NCBI RefSeq assembly: GCF_014779715.1
Contig: NZ_JACXYU010000001.1
Span: forward strand, 744,001-808,000
Reading direction: 5' to 3'
DNA: 64,000 nucleotides
DNA from: Streptomyces chumphonensis
Lineage (GTDB): Bacteria; Actinomycetota; Actinomycetes; Streptomycetales; Streptomycetaceae
Below the pieces are notes generated by a model. The model did no database searches. It worked only from the letters and a program-made list of their open reading frames with translations, and was not told where the DNA came from. A program made the position numbers and the translations under genes. Positions 53,462 to 61,614 of the stretch are shown here, piece after piece (the first letter of the stretch is position 1; every line of letters begins with the position of its first letter).

Positions 53462-54106
53462 TCAGCGACGGCGCGCGCGCCGGGCGGCGGCCTTCTGGCG
53501 CAGGCCGATCACCGGTTTGAGGGGGAGGAAGAGCAGCCACGACAGCAGCGCGGCGGTCGGTGAGACGAACGCCAGCGGGACGGCCAGCCCGAACAGCACG
53601 ACGGCGACGGCCACGTCGGCGTCGTCGAGCCGCTGGAGCCGCAGGGCCGCCGGGGTCGCCGCCCGCCCCGGGCCGCGGTGCGAGAGCAGCAGCAGCGCGA
53701 GATGGACCGCGTTGACGGCCGCGACCACGGCCGCGTACAGCGCGACGGCCGACGACTCCTCGGAGTAGTCGGCCAGGACGGCGGTGGGGAAGGGCACCAG
53801 CGCGACGAGGGCCAGGCCCAGCAGGGTCAGCCAGACGACGCGCACGTCGATCTCCGGGATGGCCGCCAGGATGCGGCGGTGGTCCCACCACAGCTGGGCG
53901 ATGACCCAGAAGCTCAGCGCGTAGGCCCCGATGCCGGGAAGTGCCTCGCGCAGCGCGGCGTGGAACGCTTGCGGCCCGAGGTCCGGCGGGACGGAGAGAT
54001 CGAGGACGAGGATGGTGAGCGCGATGGCGAAGACGCCGTCCGACAGCGCCACCAGGCGCTCGTCCGCCGCCCTGCCCGGTTCACGCACCTCCGGAGGACG
54101 CTGCAC
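53462..54106 (-). CDS. TMEM175-family potassium channel-like protein (DUF1211)
   Basis: A 214-residue membrane protein with six hydrophobic segments. The first helix carries the family filter motif, ALSDGVFAIALTILVLDLSV. Bacterial TMEM175 proteins are tetrameric potassium channels without a classic selectivity filter. The GTG at 54106 starts QRPPEVREPGRA after a GGAGG-like site. It lies convergent with the GAF-SpoIIE-ATPase gene. Confidence 0.92.
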   Translation of the reverse strand: MQRPPEVREPGRAADERLVALSDGVFAIALTILVLDLSVPPDLGPQAFHAALREALPGIGAYALSFWVIAQLWWDHRRILAAIPEIDVRVVWLTLLGLALVALVPFPTAVLADYSEESSAVALYAAVVAAVNAVHLALLLLSHRGPGRAATPAALRLQRLDDADVAVAVVLFGLAVPLAFVSPTAALLSWLLFLPLKPVIGLRQKAAARRARRR

Positions 54107-54405
54107 GCGAGCACCCTAGAGGCCACCGCCGGGGCGGGAGGAGGCCACACGCCGGGGCGGGAGGGGAAAGGGCGGCGCCGCAGGGGGCGCGGGCCCACAC
54201 AGAACAGTCCCCGGTAGTCCTGGTCGGCACCCTCCGCCCCAGTCGTCGCTGAGGCTCCGGTGCCCTGGGACTGCCGAGGGCCTGGCCAGTACCTGACGAG
54301 AGTCTCTGTCGAGGACGTCTCCTGCGACGGTGGGGCTCTCCGGCTCCCTGGTGTACCGTCCATTTTGAACCTTTCGCACCATGTGCGTCAAGGCTTCGCC
54401 GCCTG
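54107..54405. other. Gap between the ACP gene and the TMEM175 gene
   Basis: These 299 bases contain a two-copy tandem repeat (54121-54166), a short inverted repeat CGCAC-CAT-GTGCG (54375-54387) and minus-strand frames starting at 54382 and 54363. The ATG at 54363 has a GAAAGG site six bases upstream, but its frame runs into the TMEM175 gene. I do not call a gene here. Confidence 0.4.
54121..54166. repeat. Two-copy tandem repeat
   Basis: Units at 54121-54142 and 54143-54166 share GGCCAC and a 15-base core (CGCCGGGGCGGGAGG). They lie just upstream of the TMEM175 gene's start. Confidence 0.6.
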
Positions 54406-54639
54406 CTAGGCGGCCTGTGCGGCACGCTCCTCGACGAGCCGGGCCAGCTCCCCCACGGTGGCGGCCTCCAGCAGTTCGTCGTCGCTGACGTCCAGCCCCA
54501 GCCGCTTGCCGAGCGCCATCGACAGCTCCACCATCGCCAGGGAGTCCAGGCCCGCCTCCTCCCGCGTGGCCTCCGGCCGCACGTCGTCCTCCGCCACGTG
54601 GAGATCGGTGATGAGAATGGTCTTGAGCTGCTCGTACAC
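54406..54639 (-). CDS. Discrete acyl carrier protein of the biosynthetic cluster
   Basis: A 77-residue carrier protein. The phosphopantetheine site is the Ser in EAGLDSLAMVELSMALGK; helix 1 is VYEQLKTILITDLHVAEDD. It differs clearly from the fatty-acid AcpP at 21.4 kb. The GTG at 54639 follows AAGGAG. It is the only minus-strand gene at the left edge of the cluster and reads away from the sulfotransferase-like gene. I infer that it carries the acyl substrate of the alpha-oxoamine synthase encoded at 57.9 kb. Confidence 0.9.
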   Translation of the reverse strand: MYEQLKTILITDLHVAEDDVRPEATREEAGLDSLAMVELSMALGKRLGLDVSDDELLEAATVGELARLVEERAAQAA

Positions 54640-55453
54640 GATGTCTCCTTGAAGGGAAGGGCCACAGCCCAGGAGCGACGCGGCCTCCCGGCACCATGGC
54701 ACGACGATCGCCCCCGCAAACGGAAAGCGCCGGGGCCGTCCCGACGCACCGGGCGCGCGACCGGACCCGTCGAGCCGTGGCCGGTCGAACACGGTCTCGA
54801 CGCCCCCGTTCTACCACGCCCGGCCGGCTCGCGCCGTTCCATATCGGCCGTACACCGCCGGAGTTGCCCGCCCGACCCCGGCAAGTCCACACCGACCGCC
54901 GCTCCGTGACGGCATGTCGAACGCGGCCCCCCGGCAGTGCGGCGTGCGGGCCCACACGCGTCCGACGTCGCACGGAAGCACCGACCCGGCGACCGTGTGG
55001 CCGCTCCCGAGGCAACCACCGGGCGAACGCGCCGCGTTGCACCACGGCGCGGGAAGGCGACGAGCGGCACCGGCGGTGCGCGGCACGCCCCGCTCTGGCC
55101 CCCGCTCCCCCAGGGAGATAACGTGACCCCTCGTGACGGGGACAGCGCCGCGGCCGACCGGCCGGATCGGGATCTCAGTGCGATCGAGACCCACCATCGC
55201 CCATGCCGCCGCGCGCTCCGGCGTGACAGGCGGTTCGCCATGGCACACACCACCGACACCATCCGTCGACGTCCCGTGCACCGGAACGGCGGGGGTGCGC
55301 GGCGCGCGCACCCGCAAGCCCGTCTGACGCACCCGCCCGTCGCCGCACCCGCCCGTCGCCGCGCGGCTTCGGCGCGGCGTCCGGCGACACCGCTCGGTGC
55401 CCGTGCCCGTGCCGGGCGCGCCACCGTCTCCACCACCACGCCCGAGGGGGAAC
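54640..55453. promoter_or_regulatory. Long divergent intergenic region of the biosynthetic cluster
   Basis: These 814 bases separate the ACP gene (minus) from the sulfotransferase-like gene (plus). The frames that cross it are Arg/Pro/Ala-rich without family features and look like noise. A GGGAGATAAC followed by GTG near 55122 resembles a ribosome site and start, but the frame continues out of frame into the next genes with no recognisable protein. I see no clear promoter boxes. Both operons are probably controlled from here. Confidence 0.4.
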
Positions 55454-56533
55454 ATGTCCGCGCAGGGGAACAAGAGGTTCACCGCCGAGGAACTCGAACA
55501 CGCCAGGACCGACAACGAGCGGGAACGGGCGCTCCACGACCTCACCCAGGTACTCCCCGCGCCCGAGCTCGAAGAGGTCCTGCGCGCCCTGGGCGGACCG
55601 GAGACCCGGCTGGCCGGGCTGCCGCCGCTGAGCGCCGCCGTGCGCTTCGTGGACGCCGGACTGGAGCACCTGCGGGCCGGGCGGTTGTCGGCGGCGGACG
55701 TCCACGCGGCCGCCGCCACCGTGGCGGCCGGACGCGGCGCAGCGGACGTCCCCCCTCCGCAACCGCTGTTCGAGCGGGCGATCTTCGTCTTCGGCCTGCG
55801 GCGCGGAGCCAACCACGCCATATCCGAGTGGCTGCGCGGCCACTTCGACGAGGCGGAGGTCTGCTACCTCAACAGCGCCGAGATCTCCCTGTTCGAGACC
55901 GAGGGCGACACGCTGACCGTCGACCGCGACACCTACCGTCGGATGCCCGTGGACCCCGGGAAGCGCGTCCTGATCGTCGGGTACGAGAACCTCGACCCGG
56001 CCCACTTCCCCCTCCGGCACAACGCCCGGGTGGCGCGGCGCTCCGACGTGGTCGTGGTCCTGCGCGACTTCCCCAACACCGCCGCGTCCATCGCCCGGCA
56101 GGCCGACGACGACCCCGCCTTCGCCTACCGCTACCGCATCCGCGACCTGCTGGACCTGTGGAAGCGCTACGCCGACTACTTCGCGCGGCGGGCCTTCGGT
56201 CACACCTACATCGCCTTCAACTCCTGGTTCAGCGACCCGGACGAGCGGCGGGCCATCTCGCGGCGGCTCGGCCTGGACCACACCGACGAGGGGCTCAACC
56301 GGGTCAGCCCCTACGGCGAGGGCAGCTCGTTCGACGGGCTGCACCACGACGGCAGGGCCCAGGACATGGCCGTCCTGGGCAGGTGGGAGAGCATGCTGGA
56401 CGACCGTCTCTTCCAGTTCCTGCTGCTCGCCGACGAGGAGGCGCTGGAGGCCGACGCGCACCTGTTCGGCGGGTTCCCGCACACCCGCGCGGAGCTGCTC
56501 CGCCGCTGGCGCGCCGGGGGCGGGTCCCGGTGA
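55454..56533 (+). CDS. Sulfotransferase-like protein
   Basis: A 359-residue protein. The first 100 residues are helical and unmatched. The core starts with a strand and loop ERAIFVFGLRRGANHAISEW, which occupies the place of the 5'-phosphosulfate-binding loop, and later VVVVLRDFPNTAASIAR, which resembles the 3'-phosphate-binding RDPxxxxxS motif of PAPS sulfotransferases. YADYFARRAFGHTYIAFNSW follows. I infer a sulfotransferase or a related P-loop enzyme without proof of PAPS use. The ATG at 55454 has GAGGGGG upstream. It leads a coupled run of plus-strand biosynthetic genes. Confidence 0.6.
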   Translation: MSAQGNKRFTAEELEHARTDNERERALHDLTQVLPAPELEEVLRALGGPETRLAGLPPLSAAVRFVDAGLEHLRAGRLSAADVHAAAATVAAGRGAADVPPPQPLFERAIFVFGLRRGANHAISEWLRGHFDEAEVCYLNSAEISLFETEGDTLTVDRDTYRRMPVDPGKRVLIVGYENLDPAHFPLRHNARVARRSDVVVVLRDFPNTAASIARQADDDPAFAYRYRIRDLLDLWKRYADYFARRAFGHTYIAFNSWFSDPDERRAISRRLGLDHTDEGLNRVSPYGEGSSFDGLHHDGRAQDMAVLGRWESMLDDRLFQFLLLADEEALEADAHLFGGFPHTRAELLRRWRAGGGSR

Positions 56534-57810
56534 GGGTCCTCCACGTCATCAAGGAGGTGACCGACGGCGGAGCCAGCATGGGGCTGCTCCGGATGTGCGC
56601 CGACGGCCCCGGGGACGCGCGGCCCACCGTGGTCTCGCTCCTACCGCCCCGGCCCGCGCACCGCGCGGTCTTCGAGCGCGCGGGGGTCACGGTGCTGGCG
56701 GGGAAGGAGGCCGCCCGCGCCGCCGTGGCGGAGACGGACCTCGTGCAGGTGGAGTGGTGGAACAACCCCCACGTGAACGACTTCCTGGTCAACGCCGACC
56801 TGCCGCCGACCCGCGTCCTCCTGCACTCCCGGGGCCACTTCGACGCTCCGTGGATGTGTCCGAGCGACCGGCTGCTGGCACGCGTCGACGGCTGCACGGT
56901 GACCACGCCGAGCGCGGCTGCCAACCCGCGCTTCGAGAGCAACCGCCGTAGTGCCGGGCTGCCGCCCGCCCGGTGTGTCTTCTCCTCGGCGGGACCGGTG
57001 GCCACGGCCGGCCCCGGACCGGCACCGGTCCGGCACCCGGCCGGGCGCGAGGAGCGGCGGATCACCGTCGGCTACCTCGGCACGGTCGAACCGATCAAGA
57101 TGCACGCCGCGATGATGGAGATCGCCGCAGGGGTGGTCGAGGCGGCCCCCGAGGTCGACTTCGTGTTCGCCGGAGACGGCGCCCTGTCCGAGTACCGGGC
57201 GGAGGCGCGGCGGCTGGGCATCGGCGACCGCGTGCGGTTCCTGGGGTTCCAGGACGATCCGGCCGCCTTCCTCGCGGGGCTCGACGTCTTCTGCTACCCC
57301 CTCAACCCCTACACGTACGCCACCAGCGAGAAGGCGCTCCAGGAGGCGATGCTCGCCGGGCTGCCCTGTGTGGCTCTCCCGGTGGGCGGCATCCGCGACC
57401 TGCTCACCGCGGAGAGCGCCCTGCTCGTCGAGACGCCCGCGCAGTGCGTCGACGCGTGCCTGTCGCTGGTGCGCTCCCCCGCCCTGCGCGAGCGCCTGGG
57501 GCGCGCGGCGCGGGAGAGGATCGAGCGTCTCACCGAACGCCGTGCGTGGCGCGGCCGGTTGACCGAGGCCCGCGCCGAGGTGCTGGCCCGGCCGGCCCGG
57601 GCGAGGTCAGCCCTCGGGGTGGACCGGGTGGCGCTGTTCGACCACTGCACCGACCGGCGCGGCTGGGAGACGGACCGGATGGACGAGGCGCAGCGGGCGG
57701 ACTTCGCCCGGGTGGCCGCCTTCGTCGAGGACGACTACGCGGCCTGGCTGGAGTCCGGCCCACCGCGTCCCGACATGCCCGCGGTGCGGGCGGAGAGGAT
57801 CTCATCGTGA
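56530..57810 (+). CDS. GT4 glycosyltransferase of the biosynthetic cluster
   Basis: A 426-residue GT-B glycosyltransferase. It begins VRVLHVIKEVTDGGASMGLL; the donor domain shows ITVGYLGTVEPIKMHAAMME, FVFAGDGALSEYRAEARRLG and EKALQEAMLAGLPCVALPVG. The C-terminal 60 residues (after about 365) are an extension with DHCTDRRGWETDRMDEAQRA. The GTG overlaps the preceding stop (GTGA). It likely glycosylates the cluster product or an intermediate. Confidence 0.85.
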   Translation: MRVLHVIKEVTDGGASMGLLRMCADGPGDARPTVVSLLPPRPAHRAVFERAGVTVLAGKEAARAAVAETDLVQVEWWNNPHVNDFLVNADLPPTRVLLHSRGHFDAPWMCPSDRLLARVDGCTVTTPSAAANPRFESNRRSAGLPPARCVFSSAGPVATAGPGPAPVRHPAGREERRITVGYLGTVEPIKMHAAMMEIAAGVVEAAPEVDFVFAGDGALSEYRAEARRLGIGDRVRFLGFQDDPAAFLAGLDVFCYPLNPYTYATSEKALQEAMLAGLPCVALPVGGIRDLLTAESALLVETPAQCVDACLSLVRSPALRERLGRAARERIERLTERRAWRGRLTEARAEVLARPARARSALGVDRVALFDHCTDRRGWETDRMDEAQRADFARVAAFVEDDYAAWLESGPPRPDMPAVRAERISS

Positions 57811-57860
57811 CTGACACGGCTGCCGGAGCGTCCGGCCTCCCGTCCGGAGGCGTCCGATGA
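57807..57860 (+). CDS. 17-codon bridging micro-ORF
   Basis: GTG at 57807 overlaps the glycosyltransferase stop (GTGA) and the frame ends in a TGA at 57858-57860 that overlaps the ATG of the next gene (ATGA). It encodes MTDTAAGASGLPSGGVR. The gap between the two big genes is exactly spanned by this frame, so it may serve translational coupling rather than make a functional peptide. No ribosome site of its own is obvious. Confidence 0.4.
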   Translation: MTDTAAGASGLPSGGVR

Positions 57861-59110
57861 ACGCCGGGAGGACGATCGAACCGACGCACCGCTACCGCAA
57901 CAACGACAAGTCGGTCGGCATCGGCAACGCGTTCTGGGACCTCTCGGAGGAGAACGGCCTCGCCGGCATCGTCGCCGAGCTCGACGACGGCGTCCTGCGC
58001 ACCGGGGAGGGGCACACGTTCGTCAACTTCAGCTGCTGCTCCTACCTGGACCTGGACTCGCATCCCCGGGTGATCGAGGGGGCCGTCGAGGCACTGCGCC
58101 GGTACGGCGTGCTGGACCACTGCATTCCCCGCAGCCGGGTCCAGATACCGGCCCTGCTGGAGCTGGAGCACTCGCTGGGCGAGCTGTTCTCGGCGGACGT
58201 CGTCTCGGCCATCTCGGCCAGCGCGGCCAGCGCGGGCCTGCTCCCGCTGATCGCCTCGGGCCACGTGGGCGACGGCGAGCGGCCATTGATGATCTTCGAC
58301 AAGAACTGTCACGTCTCGATGGCGCAGACCAAGCCGGTCTGCGCCGACGAGACGGAGGTCGTCACCTGCCGCCACCACGACCTGGACTTCATCGAGGCGC
58401 GCTGCAAGGAGTACTCCCGCGTCTGGTACGTCTGCGACGGCAGCGACAGTCTGGGCGGCTACGCCCCGGTCGCCGAACTCGCCGCGCTGCAGGACCGGTA
58501 CGGCCTCCAGGTCTACTACGACGACTCCCACTCCCTGTCGGCGTTCGGGCCGCGCGGTGTGGGCTACGTCCGGTCGGTCGCCCCCGCCGCGAACGACCGC
58601 ACCGTCGTGGTCGCCACCCTGAACAAGGCCTTCGGGACCAGCGGGGCCGCGGTGCTCCTCGACGGCCACCCGAAGCGGACGTTGCGCGTCATCGAGCGCT
58701 TCGCCGGCGCGATGAGCTACTCGCAGCCGCTCAACACCGCGGCCGTCGGCGCGGGGCTGGCGTCCGCCGAGATCCACCGGAGCGAGGAACTACCCGCGTT
58801 GCAGAAGCGGTTGCAGGAGAAGATCGCGCTCTTCGACGCCCACGTGGAGACCGCGCAGTCCGGTTCGACGTTCCCCATCCGGCTCGTTCCGATGGACGAC
58901 GAGGTGGTCGTGGAGGCCGGCAAGCGCGTCTTCGAAGCCGGGTTCTACGTGTCGCCGGTGTTCTTCCCGATCGTCGCGCGCGGGACGGCGGGGCTGCGGG
59001 TGATGATGCGCGCCGGGCAGACCGACGAGCAGATCCGCGACCTGTGCTCCGTCCTGGTGGAGGTGGGGGCCCGGCCGGCCCCGGCGACGCGGACGGAGCC
59101 GGGCGCGTGA
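57857..59110 (+). CDS. PLP-dependent alpha-oxoamine synthase (BioF/CqsA-like)
   Basis: A 417-residue fold type I PLP enzyme. The PLP Lys is at 257 (VVATLNKAFGTSGAAVLL), the cofactor-stacking His at 152 (FDKNCHVSMAQ), and Asp222/His225 lie in VYYDDSHSLSAFGPRGVG. The family condenses an acyl-CoA or acyl-ACP with an amino acid, with loss of CO2, to give an alpha-aminoketone. Together with the lone ACP this suggests an acyl-ACP donor. The chosen ATG overlaps the micro-ORF stop. Substrates cannot be read from sequence alone; 8-amino-7-oxononanoate synthesis is unlikely as no biotin genes are near. Confidence 0.88.
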   Translation: MNAGRTIEPTHRYRNNDKSVGIGNAFWDLSEENGLAGIVAELDDGVLRTGEGHTFVNFSCCSYLDLDSHPRVIEGAVEALRRYGVLDHCIPRSRVQIPALLELEHSLGELFSADVVSAISASAASAGLLPLIASGHVGDGERPLMIFDKNCHVSMAQTKPVCADETEVVTCRHHDLDFIEARCKEYSRVWYVCDGSDSLGGYAPVAELAALQDRYGLQVYYDDSHSLSAFGPRGVGYVRSVAPAANDRTVVVATLNKAFGTSGAAVLLDGHPKRTLRVIERFAGAMSYSQPLNTAAVGAGLASAEIHRSEELPALQKRLQEKIALFDAHVETAQSGSTFPIRLVPMDDEVVVEAGKRVFEAGFYVSPVFFPIVARGTAGLRVMMRAGQTDEQIRDLCSVLVEVGARPAPATRTEPGA

Positions 59111-59988
59111 GGAGCACGACGCGCGCGATCCCGCGCAGTTTCCTGTACACACCGGCCCTGTCCCTGGAGCGGGTCCTGACGGCCCGCTCCTACGACGCCG
59201 ACGTGCACCTGATCGACCTGGAGGACTCCGTCCCGGCCCCGGCCAAGGAGGAGGCGCGGGCGATCTGCCGCGCGGCCCTGGACCGGGCGGGCGACGCCCG
59301 GAACCTCGCCGTCCGCATCAACCCGGTGGGCACGGTCGACCACGTGCGGGACGTCGCGCTCCTGACGGACGGCACCGTACGGCCCGGCTACGTCTTCATG
59401 ACCATGGTGCGGTTCCCCTCGGAGCCGCTGCTCCTGCGCGAGTGCCTCGCCTCGGCCGGGTGGAGCCCGGAGATCTTCGTGACGGTGGAGACCGTCGAGG
59501 CCGTCCACGACCTCGACGCGGTGGCCGGAGCGAGCGACGGGCTCATCCTCGGCTCGGCGGACCTGGCGGCCACCCTCGGCATCGACATCAACCCCACCGG
59601 GCTGCTGGCCACCCGGCAGGCGATGGCCCTGGCCTGCGCCCGGCACCGCACCACGTGCGTCGACACGGGCAACTTCCAGCTGGCCGACCCCTCGGCCCTG
59701 CACGAGGAGATCGCCCAGGCCCGCGCGCTCGGCTTCCACGGCAAGGGCACCGTGCACCCGAAGGAACTCGACGCCATCAACGCCGCCTTCCGGCCGAGCC
59801 CGCAGGAGATGGCGGAGGCCCGCACGGTCGTGGACGCGGTCCGCGCGGCGGGGGACGGCGTCACGCTGGTGGACGGGCGGATGGTCGGACCGCCGTTCGT
59901 GCGCCGGGCCCGCGAGACGCTGGGCCGGGGGGAGGCGTGGCAGGCCCGCTTCGGCACGGCCCGCCCCGGCCTCCCGGCCACGCCGTGA
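59107..59988 (+). CDS. HpcH/HpaI (CitE-like) CoA-ester lyase of the biosynthetic cluster
   Basis: A 293-residue TIM-barrel protein of the CitE family: RSFLYTPALSLERVLTARSY, the acidic metal motif VHLIDLEDSVPAPAKEEAR, NLAVRINPVGT, a Glu-containing TVETVEAVHDLDAVAGASDG, LGSADLAATLGID and GFHGKGTVHPKELDAINAAF. Such enzymes make or cleave beta-hydroxyacyl (malyl- or citramalyl-type) thioesters. The GTG overlaps the previous stop (GTGA). It precedes a MaoC hydratase gene, a pairing known from malyl/mesaconyl-CoA chemistry, so an acyl unit may be built or trimmed by these two. Confidence 0.88.
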   Translation: MRSTTRAIPRSFLYTPALSLERVLTARSYDADVHLIDLEDSVPAPAKEEARAICRAALDRAGDARNLAVRINPVGTVDHVRDVALLTDGTVRPGYVFMTMVRFPSEPLLLRECLASAGWSPEIFVTVETVEAVHDLDAVAGASDGLILGSADLAATLGIDINPTGLLATRQAMALACARHRTTCVDTGNFQLADPSALHEEIAQARALGFHGKGTVHPKELDAINAAFRPSPQEMAEARTVVDAVRAAGDGVTLVDGRMVGPPFVRRARETLGRGEAWQARFGTARPGLPATP

Positions 59989-60065
59989 CGGGCGGCCGGT
60001 CCCCGGCGGACGCCGGGCCGGCCCGTTCCTCCCTCCCCACCCCTGTGACGCACGAAGGAGTCCCC

Positions 60066-60575
60066 ATGGCGCTGCGGCGCACCGGTGAGAACGAGTACAC
60101 CGAGGAACACGGCGGTGACTACGAGGACTTCGAGCCCGGCATGGTCATCAGGCACTGGCCCGGCCGGACGCTCTCCGAGGCCGACAACACCTGGCTCACC
60201 CTGCTGCTCATGAACCAGCACCCGCTGCACTTCGACGAGAACTACGCGGCGGGGACCGGGTACGGCAGGGTCCTGGTGAACAGCTCGATCACCCTCGCCC
60301 TGGTCGGCGGGATGACCGTGCAGGCGCTGTCGGCCCGCGCCGTGGCCAACCTCGGCTGGGACCGGGTGCGGCTCGCCGAGCCCGTCTTCGTCGGGGACAC
60401 CCTCTACGCGACCAGCCGCATCCTGAGCAAGCGCTGGTCCCGCTCGCGTCCCGGCCAGGGCATCGTGACGGTGGAGACCACCGGGACGAAGGCCACCGGG
60501 GAGACCGTCATCGTCTTCGAGCGCTCTTTCCTGGCCCGCTCGCGCGAGGCCCGGCCCGACGGGGACGCGGGCTGA
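60066..60575 (+). CDS. MaoC-like hot-dog hydratase
   Basis: A 169-residue hot-dog protein. The hydratase-2 motif is TLLLMNQHPLHFDENYAAGT, and a C-terminal EPVFVGDTLYATSRILSKRW matches the MaoC family. It should hydrate or dehydrate an enoyl/3-hydroxyacyl thioester. An AAGGAG site precedes the ATG. The gene lies 77 bases after the CitE-like gene and ends the plus-strand run; a terminator follows. Confidence 0.9.
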   Translation: MALRRTGENEYTEEHGGDYEDFEPGMVIRHWPGRTLSEADNTWLTLLLMNQHPLHFDENYAAGTGYGRVLVNSSITLALVGGMTVQALSARAVANLGWDRVRLAEPVFVGDTLYATSRILSKRWSRSRPGQGIVTVETTGTKATGETVIVFERSFLARSREARPDGDAG

Positions 60576-60581
60576 GGTGTG

Positions 60582-60619
60582 GGGCCCCGTGGACGGCGTG
60601 CGCGTCGGCCACGGGGCCC
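60582..60619. terminator. Bidirectional terminator between the MaoC and cyclodeaminase genes
   Basis: Arms GGGCCCCGTGG (60582-60592) and CCACGGGGCCC (60609-60619) pair perfectly over 11 bases. The hairpin lies between the convergent operons of the cluster. Confidence 0.75.
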
Positions 60620-60624
60620 GCGCG

Positions 60625-61614
60625 TCAGTTCTCGGCCGTGACGACGTCGTGGACGGCGGCAGCGGCGGCGGTGTCCTCGATCGACAGTCCCACGCCGCGG
60701 AACAGCGTCGTCCGACCGGCGGGCGGGGCGGCGTCACCGTCGAGGAGCGCGCCGAGTTCGTGCAGCGCGTCGGCGCGGATCAGCCCGGCGGCGAGCGCGG
60801 CCCGCACCTCCCCCGCCTCCTCCAGCGCGTCGGCCCGCTGCTCGACCGCGACGAACGCCGAGGCCAGCAGCTCCGGGGCGACCTCGACGGCGTCCTCGTG
60901 GGTGCCGCCGACCACGTTGACGTGGGCGCCGTCCGCCACCCACCCGGCCTCCACGACGGGCGTCGCGTCGTCCGTGGAGGTGGCGGTGCAGACGATCTGC
61001 GCGTCGCGAACCGCCGAGCGCGCGTCGTCGCACACCGTGACCCGCGTGCGCGGGCCGAAGCGCTCGCGCACCCACGCGGCCAGTGCCTCCGTGCGCGGCC
61101 GGGTCCGGGAGTGGAGCCGCACGGTGTGCACCGGGCGGACGGCCGCCATGCTGCGCAGCAGGGCCCGCGCCTGCACCCCGGCCCCGACGACCGCGAGGTC
61201 ACCGGCGTCCGGCGGTGCGCAGAGCTCGGTGGCCAGCCCGGCGACGGCGCCCGTCCGCAGGGCGGTGAGCGCCGCGCCGTCCAGCAGGGCCGCCACCCGG
61301 CCCGTCCGCAGGTCGACGAGGGCGACGATGCCGTGGATCAGCGGCAGACCGCGGTCGGGGTTGCCGGGGGTGAGCGTGGTGATCTTCAGCCCCGCCACGC
61401 CCTGCCGCTCCCACGCCGCCGGGCTCACCAGCAGCTGGTTGCGGGGTTCCCCGCCCGTCTGCAGCAGGGTCCGGTCCGCGCTGTGGGCCCGGCCCCCGCG
61501 CAGGTCGCGAAAGGCCCGGCCCAGCGCGTCGACGACCGGGCGCAGCAGGTCGTCCCGGTCCAGCACGGACGGGTCGATCATCCGCGGGGCCCACGCCGCC
61601 GTCGCCCCGGTCAC
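60625..61614 (-). CDS. Ornithine cyclodeaminase/mu-crystallin family enzyme
   Basis: A 329-residue NAD(P)-dependent enzyme. Visible are GLKITTLTPGNPDRGLPLIH with the conserved Lys, the Rossmann loop DLAVVGAGVQARALLRSM, VRLHSRTRPRTEALAAWV, and the C-terminal FRGVGLSIEDTAAAAAV. Members cyclise ornithine to proline, reduce imines or catalyse related amino-acid chemistry, for instance in siderophore precursor supply. The GTG at 61614 overlaps the dehydrogenase stop (GTGA). It is the last gene of a three-gene minus-strand operon. Confidence 0.9.
   Translation of the reverse strand: MTGATAAWAPRMIDPSVLDRDDLLRPVVDALGRAFRDLRGGRAHSADRTLLQTGGEPRNQLLVSPAAWERQGVAGLKITTLTPGNPDRGLPLIHGIVALVDLRTGRVAALLDGAALTALRTGAVAGLATELCAPPDAGDLAVVGAGVQARALLRSMAAVRPVHTVRLHSRTRPRTEALAAWVRERFGPRTRVTVCDDARSAVRDAQIVCTATSTDDATPVVEAGWVADGAHVNVVGGTHEDAVEVAPELLASAFVAVEQRADALEEAGEVRAALAAGLIRADALHELGALLDGDAAPPAGRTTLFRGVGLSIEDTAAAAAVHDVVTAEN

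Noticed and set aside
54937..57810. A single plus-strand gene of 957 residues covering the cluster start and the glycosyltransferase
   Set aside because: Only the last 426 residues show a protein family; the first part is out of frame with the sulfotransferase-like gene and is Arg-rich noise.
57857..59110. Biotin synthesis enzyme BioF
   Set aside because: No bioA, bioB or bioD genes are nearby, and the ACP, CitE and ArgRS context points to specialised metabolism.
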